NCBI GenBank assembly: GCA_038200275.1
Contig: JBBPYC010000042.1
Coordinates: 124,001-188,000 of the forward strand
Direction: 5' to 3'
Length of the DNA stretch: 64,000 nucleotides
From: JBBPYC01 sp038200275
Lineage (GTDB): Bacteria > Pseudomonadota > Gammaproteobacteria > Burkholderiales > Burkholderiaceae_C
The notes below the pieces were generated by a model, which saw only the letters and a program-made list of their open reading frames with translations, had not been told where the DNA came from and did no database searches. This document shows positions 17,418-25,192 of the stretch, piece after piece. The stretch's first letter is position 1. The number at the start of each line of letters is the position of its first letter. Made by a program: the position numbers and the translations under genes.

Positions 17418-18980
17418 TCACTGCGGCATGGGGCTGATTTCCCACTGCTGCAATACACGGCCAAGACCATCCACGCTTTCCAGCCGCACGTCAAACCCCC
17501 AGAGCCGCGCCACGTGTTTGAGCACTTCACTGGCTTCGTCGTTCAACGAACGATTGTCATGCCGCGTGTGGCGCAATGTCAGCGCGCGGTCGCCACGCGC
17601 GTTCACGTTCCATATCTGGATGTCGGGCTCGCGGGAATTCAAGTCGTACTGTCGCGACAGCGCTTCGCGCACCAAGCGGTAGCCGTTGTCGTCGTGGATC
17701 GCGGAGATCTCGAGTTCGCTTTTCTCCGCATCGTCGAGGACGGAAAACAGCCGCATCTCGCGCATCAGTCGCGGCGACAGGAATTGCCCGATGAAGCTTT
17801 CGTCCTTGAAGTGCCGCATCGCGTAATCAAGTGTCTTCTGCCAGTCAGAGCCAGCGATATCCGGAAACCAGCGGCGATCCTCGACAGTGGGCGATTCACA
17901 GATGCGCCGAACGTCTTGGTAGAGCCCGAAGCCCAGGGCGTACGGGTTGATGCCGCTGTAATGTGGATGGGCTGCTGACGGCTGAGACACCACGTTCGTG
18001 TGCGAGCTCAAGAACTCGATCATGAAACCGTCCGACAGGCGACCGTCGTCGTACATCGTGTTGAGCAGCGTGTGATGCCAGAACGTGGCCCAACCTTCGT
18101 TCATGACCTGGGTCTGGCGTTGAGGGTAGAAATACTGCGCGACCTTGCGAACGATGCGCACGATCTCGCGCTGCCAGGGTTCCAGCAAGGGCGCGTTCTT
18201 CTCGATGAAGTACAGCAGATTTTCCTGCGGCTCCGCTGGAAAGCGCTGTGCCTTTTCCTCGTGCTGGCGGGCCCCCGTGCGGGGCAGCGTGCGCCACAGG
18301 TCGTTGATTTGGCGCTGCATGTATTCCTCGCGCTCTTTGGAGCGGGCTTGCTCCTGCGAGAGTGAGAGTTTTTGTGGCCGCCGGTAGCGGTCCACGCCGT
18401 GGTTCATCAACGCATGGCAACTGTCGAGCAACTGTTCGACAGCATCCACGCCGTGTCGCTCTTCGCAGTTGGAGACGTAATTGCGCGCATACACCAGGTA
18501 ATCGATGATGGACGACGCATCGGTCCACATCCGAAACAAATAGTTGCCCTTGAAAAACGAGTTGTGGCCGTAGCACGCGTGCGCGATCACAAGAGCCTGC
18601 ATCGGCATCGTGTTTTCTTCCATTAAGTACGCGATGCAGGGGTTCGAGTTGATCACGATCTCGTACGCAAGCCCCATCTGGCCGCGGCGGTAGCTCTTCT
18701 CGGTCGAGATGAACTGCTTGCCGAACGACCAATGTCGGTAGTTCACCGGCATTGCAACAGACGCATACGCATCGATCATCTGCTCGGCCGTGATCACCTC
18801 GAGCTGCACTGGATAGGTGTCCAAGCCGAAGCGCTCGGCATAGCGCGCGATCGCTGCATGATAGGTTTCGATCAGCTCGAACGTCCATTCGGACGGGCTT
18901 GACAACAGTCCACCGGCAAAGCCGCCGCCGGGGTGAACCGCAACCTGCGCCGCGCGATCGACCCGTGCTTCGGTGTTCAT
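17418..18980 (-). CDS. SpoVR family protein (YcgB-like)
   Basis: SpoVR-like protein of 520 residues, named after a Bacillus cortex-formation gene but widespread in proteobacteria (YcgB in E. coli), where its role is unclear. Family landmarks: QMIDAYASVAMPVNYRHWSFGK, the His-rich IAHACYGHNSFFKGNYLF and the MNEGWATFWHH segment, which resembles a zinc-peptidase helix. The start at 18980 was chosen because it overlaps the yeaH stop as ATGA; the longer frame upstream lies inside yeaH. Third gene of the prkA-yeaH-spoVR operon. Confidence 0.93.
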   Translation of the reverse strand: MNTEARVDRAAQVAVHPGGGFAGGLLSSPSEWTFELIETYHAAIARYAERFGLDTYPVQLEVITAEQMIDAYASVAMPVNYRHWSFGKQFISTEKSYRRGQMGLAYEIVINSNPCIAYLMEENTMPMQALVIAHACYGHNSFFKGNYLFRMWTDASSIIDYLVYARNYVSNCEERHGVDAVEQLLDSCHALMNHGVDRYRRPQKLSLSQEQARSKEREEYMQRQINDLWRTLPRTGARQHEEKAQRFPAEPQENLLYFIEKNAPLLEPWQREIVRIVRKVAQYFYPQRQTQVMNEGWATFWHHTLLNTMYDDGRLSDGFMIEFLSSHTNVVSQPSAAHPHYSGINPYALGFGLYQDVRRICESPTVEDRRWFPDIAGSDWQKTLDYAMRHFKDESFIGQFLSPRLMREMRLFSVLDDAEKSELEISAIHDDNGYRLVREALSRQYDLNSREPDIQIWNVNARGDRALTLRHTRHDNRSLNDEASEVLKHVARLWGFDVRLESVDGLGRVLQQWEISPMPQ

Positions 18981-20248
18981 GCGCTCACCTCTTTTTTGAA
19001 CAGCTCCCGGAACACCGGGTAAATGTCGGCGGGTGTGGTGATCTTCTGCATCGCAAAGCGTGGATTGGCTGCCGCAACCGCGCAGTATTCGTCCCAAAGA
19101 TTCTGATTTTCTTCAGCGACCTGGACATAGGCGTAATAGCGGCACGCGGGCACCAGCTTGTCGTTCAGCAACTGGCGGCACAGTGTTGAGTCCTGCGGCC
19201 AGTTGTCGCCGTCCGAGGCTTGTGCGCCGTAGATGTTCCACTCGCTGCCGCGGTAACGCGCCTCGATGATCTCGTGCATCAGCTTCAGGGCACTCGACAC
19301 GACGGTGCCACCGCTCTCTGTCGACTGGAAGAACGCTTCTTCCTCCACTTCAGCTGCCTGGGTGTGATGCCGGATGAACACCACATCGGTCTGTTCGTAC
19401 TGGCGCGAGAGGAACAGATACAGCAGGATGAAAAAGCGTTTGGCAATGTCTTTACGTGCCTCGTCCATCGAGCCAGAAACATCCATCACGCAGAACATCA
19501 CCGCTTTGGCCACCGGCATTGGAACTTTCACGCGGTTGCGGTAGCGCAAGTCGAATGGATCGAGAAACGGAATGCGTGCAATTCGATGTCGCAACGCATC
19601 CACTTGCGTGCGCAGCGCCGCAAGTTCCAACGGCGGCAGCGTCGGGTCCTGTTCCGCCAGGCTGAGTTGCAGCTCGACTGATTGCAGTTCGCGCTGCGGC
19701 CCGCTGCCCATGGCGATGCGCCGCGACAGTCCCATGCGCATCGAGCGCACGACGTGCAGATTGGTTGGCGTGCCTTCTGACAAAAAACCGGCGCGGCGAT
19801 ATTTCCACTCGGGCGGATTTGTCAGCAACTGCGTTCGCACCAGGTGCGGCAGCGCCAGATCCTCAAAGAAATACTGCATGAACTCTTCACGCGAAATGCG
19901 GAACACGAAATCGTCTTCGCTGCTGCCATCGGGCGCGCCACCCTGCCCACTGCCGCCTCCCCCCCCGCCTCGCGGCCGCTTGATGCGGTCGCCGCGCACG
20001 AACTCCTCGTTGCCCGGATGCACCATCTCTCGCCTGCCGCCGTTCGCGTGCCCGAATGCGGGTTCCGACACATCGTGACGTGGCAATGAGACGTCTTCGC
20101 CTTGCTCCATGTCGCGAATGCCTCGACCAGAGACCGCTTGCTTGACGACTTCGCGAATTTGCTCGCGGTAGCGGCGCAGGAAACGCTCACGGTTGCCAAT
20201 CGACTTGTTTTTGCCGGACAAGCGGCGGTCGATCACGTGGTGCAGCAT
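18977..20248 (-). CDS. yeaH: DUF444 protein with VWA-like domain (YeaH)
   Basis: Protein of 423 residues in the DUF444/YeaH family. The N-terminal third is charged with a Gly-rich linker of about 15 residues near residue 95. The C-terminal half holds a von Willebrand A-like domain with the metal-site motif DVSGSMDE and later GGTVVSSAL. YeaH is the standard partner of the PrkA/YeaG kinase in nutrient-stress responses, though its molecular function is not settled. Flanked by prkA (58 bases upstream) and spoVR (ATGA overlap). Confidence 0.93.
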   Translation of the reverse strand: MLHHVIDRRLSGKNKSIGNRERFLRRYREQIREVVKQAVSGRGIRDMEQGEDVSLPRHDVSEPAFGHANGGRREMVHPGNEEFVRGDRIKRPRGGGGGGSGQGGAPDGSSEDDFVFRISREEFMQYFFEDLALPHLVRTQLLTNPPEWKYRRAGFLSEGTPTNLHVVRSMRMGLSRRIAMGSGPQRELQSVELQLSLAEQDPTLPPLELAALRTQVDALRHRIARIPFLDPFDLRYRNRVKVPMPVAKAVMFCVMDVSGSMDEARKDIAKRFFILLYLFLSRQYEQTDVVFIRHHTQAAEVEEEAFFQSTESGGTVVSSALKLMHEIIEARYRGSEWNIYGAQASDGDNWPQDSTLCRQLLNDKLVPACRYYAYVQVAEENQNLWDEYCAVAAANPRFAMQKITTPADIYPVFRELFKKEVSA

Positions 20249-20306
20249 GGCGGCTCCGGTTGGGCGATGCGTTTCGTTAACGGTAACTCAGTACAGCTGC
20301 AGGTTG

Positions 20307-22229
20307 CTAGGAGCTTTTTCGTACACGCAAGTACCATTCGCAGAGCAGCCGGACGTGTCGCGGCGTGTACCCTTTGTTCACCATCCGGTTGACAAAATCT
20401 TCGTGCTTTTTCTGCTCATCGGCGCTGGCCTTTGCGTTGAAGGAGATCACTGGCAGCAGATCCTCGGTGTTCGAAAACATCTTCTTCTCGATCACAGTGC
20501 GCAGTTTCTCGTAGCTGGTCCACAGCGGATTCTTGCCTGCATTGCCCGCGCGCGCGCGCAGTACGAAATTGACGATCTCGTTGCGGAAATCCTTTGGGTT
20601 GCTGATGCCTGCCGGTTTTTCAATTTTCTCCAACTCGGCGTTGAGCGCTCCGCGGTCGAAGCTTTCGCCGGTGTCTGCGTCGCGATACTCCTGATCCTGT
20701 ATCCAGAAATCGGCGTAGGTGACGTAGCGATCGAAGATGTTCTGCCCATACTCGGAATAAGACTCGAGGTAGGCGGTCTGGATCTCCTTGCCGATGAATT
20801 CAGCATAGCGGGTCGCCAAGTTTTCCTTGATCAGCGCGAGGTATTTTTGTTCCGTTTCCGGTGGAAACTGCTCCCGCTCGATCTGCTGCTCCAGCACGTA
20901 CATCAGATGCACCGGGTTCGCTGCGATCTCGGTCGAGTCGAAATTAAATACCTTGGACAGAATCTTGAATGCGAACCGGGTCGAAATACCCGACATGCCT
21001 TCGTCGACTCCTGCATAGTCACGATATTCCTGATAGCTCTTGGCCTTCGGATCGGTGTCCTTCAGATTTTCACCGTCGTAGACCAGCATTTTGCTGAAGA
21101 TGCTGGAATTCTCCGGTTGCTTGATGCGCGTGAGGACAGCGAACCTTGCCATCATCTTCAGTGTGCCGGGAGCGCAGGTGGACTCGGCCAACGAGGAATT
21201 GCGAATCAACTTCTCGTAGATTTGCACCTCCTCAGACGCGCGCAGGCAGTAGGGCACCTTGACTATGTAAATGCGGTCGAGGAACGCTTCGTTGTTTCGG
21301 TTGTTGCGAAACGCCTTCCACTCGCTCTCGTTGCTGTGCGCCATCACGATGCCATCGAACGGAATGGCGCCGAATCCTTCTGTGCCTTTGAAGTTGCCCT
21401 CCTGAGTCGCTGTCAGCAGCGGATGCAACACCTTGATCGGCGCCTTGAACATCTCGACGAACTCAAGCAAGCCTTGGTTGGCCAGACACAGGCCACCTGA
21501 GTAGCTGTAGGCATCGGGGTCGTCCTGCGCATACGTCTCGAGTTTGCGAATGTCGATCTTGCCGACCAGCGACGAGATGTCCTGGTTGTTTTCATCGCCC
21601 GGTTCCGTCTTGGCGATTGCATGCTGTTTAAGGATCGAAGGACGGCGCTTGACCACCCGAAACTGCCGTATATCCCCGCCGAATTCCTCCAAGCGCTTCA
21701 CAGCCCAGGGCGACATGATGCGTTGCAGATAGCGCTGCGGTATGCCGTATTGCTGCTCCAACAGTGGCGCATCTTCAGCGTTGCTGAACAGGCTAAGCGG
21801 GGATTCGTTGACCGGCGATCCCTTGATCGCATAGAACGGCACCTGCTCCATCAGTTGCTTGAGTCGCTCGGCAATCGAGGACTTGCCCCCGCCCACGGGC
21901 CCGAGCAAATACAGAATCTGTTTTTTTTCCTCCAGTCCCTGCGCTGCATGGCGGAAATAAGACACGACTTGTTCGATAGGCTCTTCCATACCGAAAAAGT
22001 CTTTGAAAGCGGGGTAGATCTTGATGACCTTGTTGCCGAACAGGCGCGACAGCCTGGCGTCGTCGCGGGTGGTCACGACTTCCGGTTCGCCAATCGCTGC
22101 CAACATGCGTTCGGACGCCGTGGCGTACGCCAGCGGATCCGTGCGGCAGGCCTCCAGATACGCCTCAAGCGACATTTCCTCCTCGCGGGTCTGCTCGTAC
22201 CTTGCGAGAAAATTGCCAACGACGTCCAT
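20307..22229 (-). CDS. prkA: PrkA family serine protein kinase (YeaG)
   Basis: AAA-type serine protein kinase of 640 residues, the usual length. The P-loop is GPVGGGKSS; the AAA core occupies about residues 60-370, followed by the PrkA C-terminal domain. The family responds to nitrogen starvation and stationary phase in enterobacteria and to sporulation in Bacillus. It starts at ATG 22229 (MDVVGNFLARY) and is the first gene of a three-gene operon with yeaH and spoVR; its promoter should lie in the gene-free stretch upstream. Confidence 0.95.
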   Translation of the reverse strand: MDVVGNFLARYEQTREEEMSLEAYLEACRTDPLAYATASERMLAAIGEPEVVTTRDDARLSRLFGNKVIKIYPAFKDFFGMEEPIEQVVSYFRHAAQGLEEKKQILYLLGPVGGGKSSIAERLKQLMEQVPFYAIKGSPVNESPLSLFSNAEDAPLLEQQYGIPQRYLQRIMSPWAVKRLEEFGGDIRQFRVVKRRPSILKQHAIAKTEPGDENNQDISSLVGKIDIRKLETYAQDDPDAYSYSGGLCLANQGLLEFVEMFKAPIKVLHPLLTATQEGNFKGTEGFGAIPFDGIVMAHSNESEWKAFRNNRNNEAFLDRIYIVKVPYCLRASEEVQIYEKLIRNSSLAESTCAPGTLKMMARFAVLTRIKQPENSSIFSKMLVYDGENLKDTDPKAKSYQEYRDYAGVDEGMSGISTRFAFKILSKVFNFDSTEIAANPVHLMYVLEQQIEREQFPPETEQKYLALIKENLATRYAEFIGKEIQTAYLESYSEYGQNIFDRYVTYADFWIQDQEYRDADTGESFDRGALNAELEKIEKPAGISNPKDFRNEIVNFVLRARAGNAGKNPLWTSYEKLRTVIEKKMFSNTEDLLPVISFNAKASADEQKKHEDFVNRMVNKGYTPRHVRLLCEWYLRVRKSS

Positions 22230-22785
22230 TGAGACTCCTTCGTTCGGGGCGCTGGTTGCCCCTTGTCAGCCCGGGAACGGCAATCGCCGCGTTCTCTAAC
22301 CTTCTGCCAAGCAAGCGCTGCGCCAAGTCGGACATCACAGATGCTCGTCGGACTGCTGCTGACCAGATCAGTTTGGTAGACCCCAGTCCGGCTGGATGGT
22401 TCTGCCGCAATCGAAACAAAGCCGCGATCTCCCCAGACTTGTTCAACGGCCCTTGCGTGATTGCGCCTGGGCCGTGACCAATCCCCATAGCTCCATTGCC
22501 ACCCCCTGGCAGTGTCATACCGCATTTCCGTCCCTTGGACAACGGGCAGGTTGCATGTCCAGATGACAAACTGCGTCAATCAGGACAACGAAACAGGTGG
22601 GGAGCCCGTAGCCTTTACCCCGTCGGCAAGTCGATGTACCACGGCGTCAGGCTGGATATAGGGTGTGTCATCACTGACGATCGCATACGCCCTCGTCGCT
22701 ATCCGTTGCTCATGGCGCTGTCCGTGGCGTGGGAAGTTATGCGAGAGCTGCTCGAGTAGATGAAGGCGCAGTCCTGGAGCCCGTC
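22230..22785. other. gene-free stretch upstream of prkA
   Basis: About 550 bases without a supportable gene. The part next to prkA must carry its promoter, but no clear sigma-70 or sigma-54 box was found. Short open frames on both strands have no family resemblance. The right end runs into the IS481 remnant, so part of it may be element-derived. Confidence 0.5.
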
Positions 22786-23290
22786 GCGAACATCGCTTTG
22801 CACAAGAACGCCCGCATTGCACCGTCCATCCGCGTCGAGAGTGCTGCCCATGCAGACGACCTTGACGTCCGCGCAGGAAGCGGTGGTGGTGGCGCTGCGC
22901 TGCACGTTGCTGCTGCCACTGGACGACTTGGTCGCCGTCATGCGGAAGTTCAACTGCCAAGACGTCTCCCGCTCGGGCCTGAACCGCTGTCTGCACCGAT
23001 ACGGGGTGGGCTACTTGCATATGGACATCAAGTACTTGCCGCAGATGCAAGGGTGAGACGGCCAGACGGTATCTATTCGTGGCCGTCGACTGCGCCACCA
23101 GTTGGGTGTTCCTCGTGATCCCGGGCAAGAAGGCGGCGGCCAGGGCACAGCCACTTCCCGAGAGCAATGCATTGTGCATGTGCGATCAGGACACGCGGCT
23201 GCTGACCCACAACGGCAAAGTGTTCACCGATCGATTGTTCGCCTCACGCGAGCGTCAACCCAACGGCCCGAGCGTCTTCCCCATCGCTAT
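22786..23290 (+). pseudogene. decayed IS481-family transposase fragment
   Basis: Pieces of an IS481-type DDE transposase, in order but in different frames: NIALHKNAR (about 22789), then TLTSAQEAVVVAL...LLLPLDDL and VSRSGLNRCLHRYGVG, then YLHMDIKYLPQM, then after a TGA and a one-base shift RRYLFVAVDCATSWVF, and finally HNGKVFTDRLFASRERQ. Compared with my memory of intact relatives, the helix-turn-helix part, a stretch between GVG and YLH, and the C-terminal third are deleted. It is clearly non-functional. Confidence 0.8.
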
Positions 23291-23304
23291 CACGCCCGCG
23301 CGCA

Positions 23305-23562
23305 CTACTGCGACAGCGTGTGATCCGGCTGCGCCTCCACCTTCACCAAAACGGCCTGCTCCACACCCGCAAAGCACAGCGGCACATGGTTGCACTGCAT
23401 GCCGGGCGTGTCCTGGTCAAGCCGGCGGCGCTTGGAGCGCACGCGCGCCACGTACGAATCGCTGACCGCAAAGCGCTCGGCTAGCTCATGAATCGATCCT
23501 TCGGCGCCCAGCATGCGGTCCCGCAGGAGCTGCCCATACGACTGTCCCCGCTGCCATGCCAT
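23305..23562 (-). pseudogene. truncated IS630-family transposase N-terminus
   Basis: N-terminal piece of an IS630-type transposase: MAWQRGQSYGQLLRDRML, then a helix-turn-helix (SIHELAERFAVSDSYVARV) and the RRRLDQDTPGMQCNHVPL segment. The frame stops at 23305 after PDHTLSQ, where intact proteins continue for roughly 200 residues with the DDE domain. It abuts the IS481 fragment tail to tail, so one insertion or deletion event joined them. Confidence 0.75.
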
Positions 23563-23661
23563 GACCGCCTCCTTGTGCTCGCAGTAAGGCAAAGCAGATA
23601 GCTTGCCGATGCATCAAAAAGCCTATCGGCAATGTGTAGGTCAGCATGAAATCGCTTTAGC

Positions 23662-24123
23662 TCAGCTCAGCTCAGCAATCAACTCGATCTCGACGCAAGC
23701 GCCAAACGGAATCTGCGCCACGCCAAACGCGCTGCGCGCATGTGCCCCGATCGTGGGGCCGAACACGTCGCCGAACAACTCACTTGCGCCATTGGTGACG
23801 AGGTGCTGCTCGGTGAAGTCAGGTGTCGAGTTGACGAGGCTCATCAGCTTCACGATGCGGTTGATCTGGTTCAGGTCGCCCACCGCCGCATGCAACGTGC
23901 CGAGCAGGTCGATCGCGATCCGCCGCGCAGCCGCTTTGCCGTCTGCGGTCTGTATGTCCTTGCCGAACTGGCCGACCCACGGCTTGCCGCCTTCCTTGCG
24001 CGCGATGTGGCCCGACAGGAACACCAGCTTGCCGGCCTGCGCATAGGGCACGTAGGCCGCAGCCGGCGTGACGACCGGCGGCAGTTCGATGCCGAGGCTT
24101 GTCAGTTTTTCATAGACGTCCAT
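23662..24123 (-). CDS. RidA family protein
   Basis: Protein of 153 residues in the RidA/YjgF/Rid family. Canonical RidA hydrolyses reactive enamine/imine intermediates; this longer form (with PPVVTPAAAYVPYAQAGKLVFLSGHIA and SAFGVAQIPFGACVEIELIAEL) belongs to a sub-group where the activity is less certain. The start MDVYEKL is at 24123. The last codons carry a short direct repeat (AGCTC three times). The gene is bordered downstream by the insertion-sequence scar. Confidence 0.88.
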   Translation of the reverse strand: MDVYEKLTSLGIELPPVVTPAAAYVPYAQAGKLVFLSGHIARKEGGKPWVGQFGKDIQTADGKAAARRIAIDLLGTLHAAVGDLNQINRIVKLMSLVNSTPDFTEQHLVTNGASELFGDVFGPTIGAHARSAFGVAQIPFGACVEIELIAELS

Positions 24124-24218
24124 GAGGGTTCCTTTTCCGTTGAGGTGAGATTAAAACGACTGAAGCGCTTGATCAGAAAGCCATCTCTGCTTCAAATAAG
24201 ATAGCGCAGTCACTTTGC

Positions 24219-25139
24219 TCAGGGAACCGCCGCCGCGCCGAGTGCCGGCTCGTTGCAGGGCTCGACTGTGACCGCGACTTTGAGTGTGTGCCGCGCGCCG
24301 CCGCGCAACACGCCGCGCAAGGGCGTGACGTCGGCATAGTCGCGGCCGATGGCCAAGGTCACGTAATCATCGCCGGCACGCCGGTCGTTGGTCGGATCAA
24401 AATCGCACCAGATAGGCTCGATATCCGTGCCAGGCAGCGCGGGCAGCAGCACCGCAAACCACGCATGCGACGCGTCCGCGCCAATCAACCGTAGACGCCC
24501 TGGCGGCGGATGCGTCAGCAGATAGCCGCTCACATAACGCGCCGGCAGCCCGAGTGCACGCAGGCACGCGATGCCGATATGCGCAAAGTCCTGGCAGACG
24601 CCTTTTCGCTGGCGCAGCGCGTCGACCGCCGGGGTGTTCACTTCGGTGGCACGCGGGTCGTAGCGCATGTCGCGGTGCAGCCGGTGCGTCAGGTCGGCCA
24701 CGGCTTCAAGCAGCGGCGCGCCCGGTGGAAAACTTGTGCGCGCATAGTCAAGGAAATCCGGATGGCGCGGTGCCAGCGGCGATGCGAACACGAACTCGGC
24801 CGACGGCTCCCAGCGGCAGCCGGCCTGATAACGGTACAGCGCCTGTACCTGCTCCCAGGGCGCGTCGGCGACTGGCCAGTGCGTCCCCCGCGTGGCTACC
24901 ACACTGCGTGCGGTCACGACGAGCCGGTCATGCAGCGACTGCAACGAGAAAAACGTGCGGCTGTTGCCGTGGATGTCGCGCGTGTCGGTGCGCTGATCGG
25001 GCGCGGGCTGCACCTGCAACTGGTGTTCCAGCAATTCCTGGCTGCAGGTCTCAAGTGGTCTCAGATGCGCCATGTGCTGGGCGGTTTGCACCGATGGCGT
25101 GTACGCATAGCGCGTTTCGTGCGTGATTCGAAGCTGCAT
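24219..25139 (-). CDS. transglutaminase-like cysteine protease family protein
   Basis: Protein of 306 residues with an N-terminal bacterial transglutaminase-like domain (about 1-80) and a transglutaminase core. The catalytic triad is visible: Cys in KGVCQDFAH, His in ASHAWFAV and Asp in CDFDPTND. No signal peptide, so it acts in the cytoplasm. Third gene of a minus-strand set (DUF2126 transglutaminase, ATP-grasp/alpha-E fusion, this gene), 53 bases after the fusion gene. The context suggests a peptidase or transpeptidase acting on a product of the ATP-grasp enzyme. Confidence 0.9.
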   Translation of the reverse strand: MQLRITHETRYAYTPSVQTAQHMAHLRPLETCSQELLEHQLQVQPAPDQRTDTRDIHGNSRTFFSLQSLHDRLVVTARSVVATRGTHWPVADAPWEQVQALYRYQAGCRWEPSAEFVFASPLAPRHPDFLDYARTSFPPGAPLLEAVADLTHRLHRDMRYDPRATEVNTPAVDALRQRKGVCQDFAHIGIACLRALGLPARYVSGYLLTHPPPGRLRLIGADASHAWFAVLLPALPGTDIEPIWCDFDPTNDRRAGDDYVTLAIGRDYADVTPLRGVLRGGARHTLKVAVTVEPCNEPALGAAAVP

Positions 25140-25192
25140 GAATCGAAATCAAAAAGGCGAGAAAAAAGTGCCGCGGTCGTGTCGGCGGATGC

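Noticed and set aside
22580..23179. A 199-codon minus-strand open frame in the IS scar
   Set aside because: It is antisense to the IS481 transposase fragment and shows no family resemblance.
23603..23632. 8-bp inverted repeat TTGCCGAT/ATCGGCAA downstream of the ridA gene as a terminator
   Set aside because: The 14-base loop is long and no T tract follows on the minus strand; it may belong to the IS630 remnant instead.
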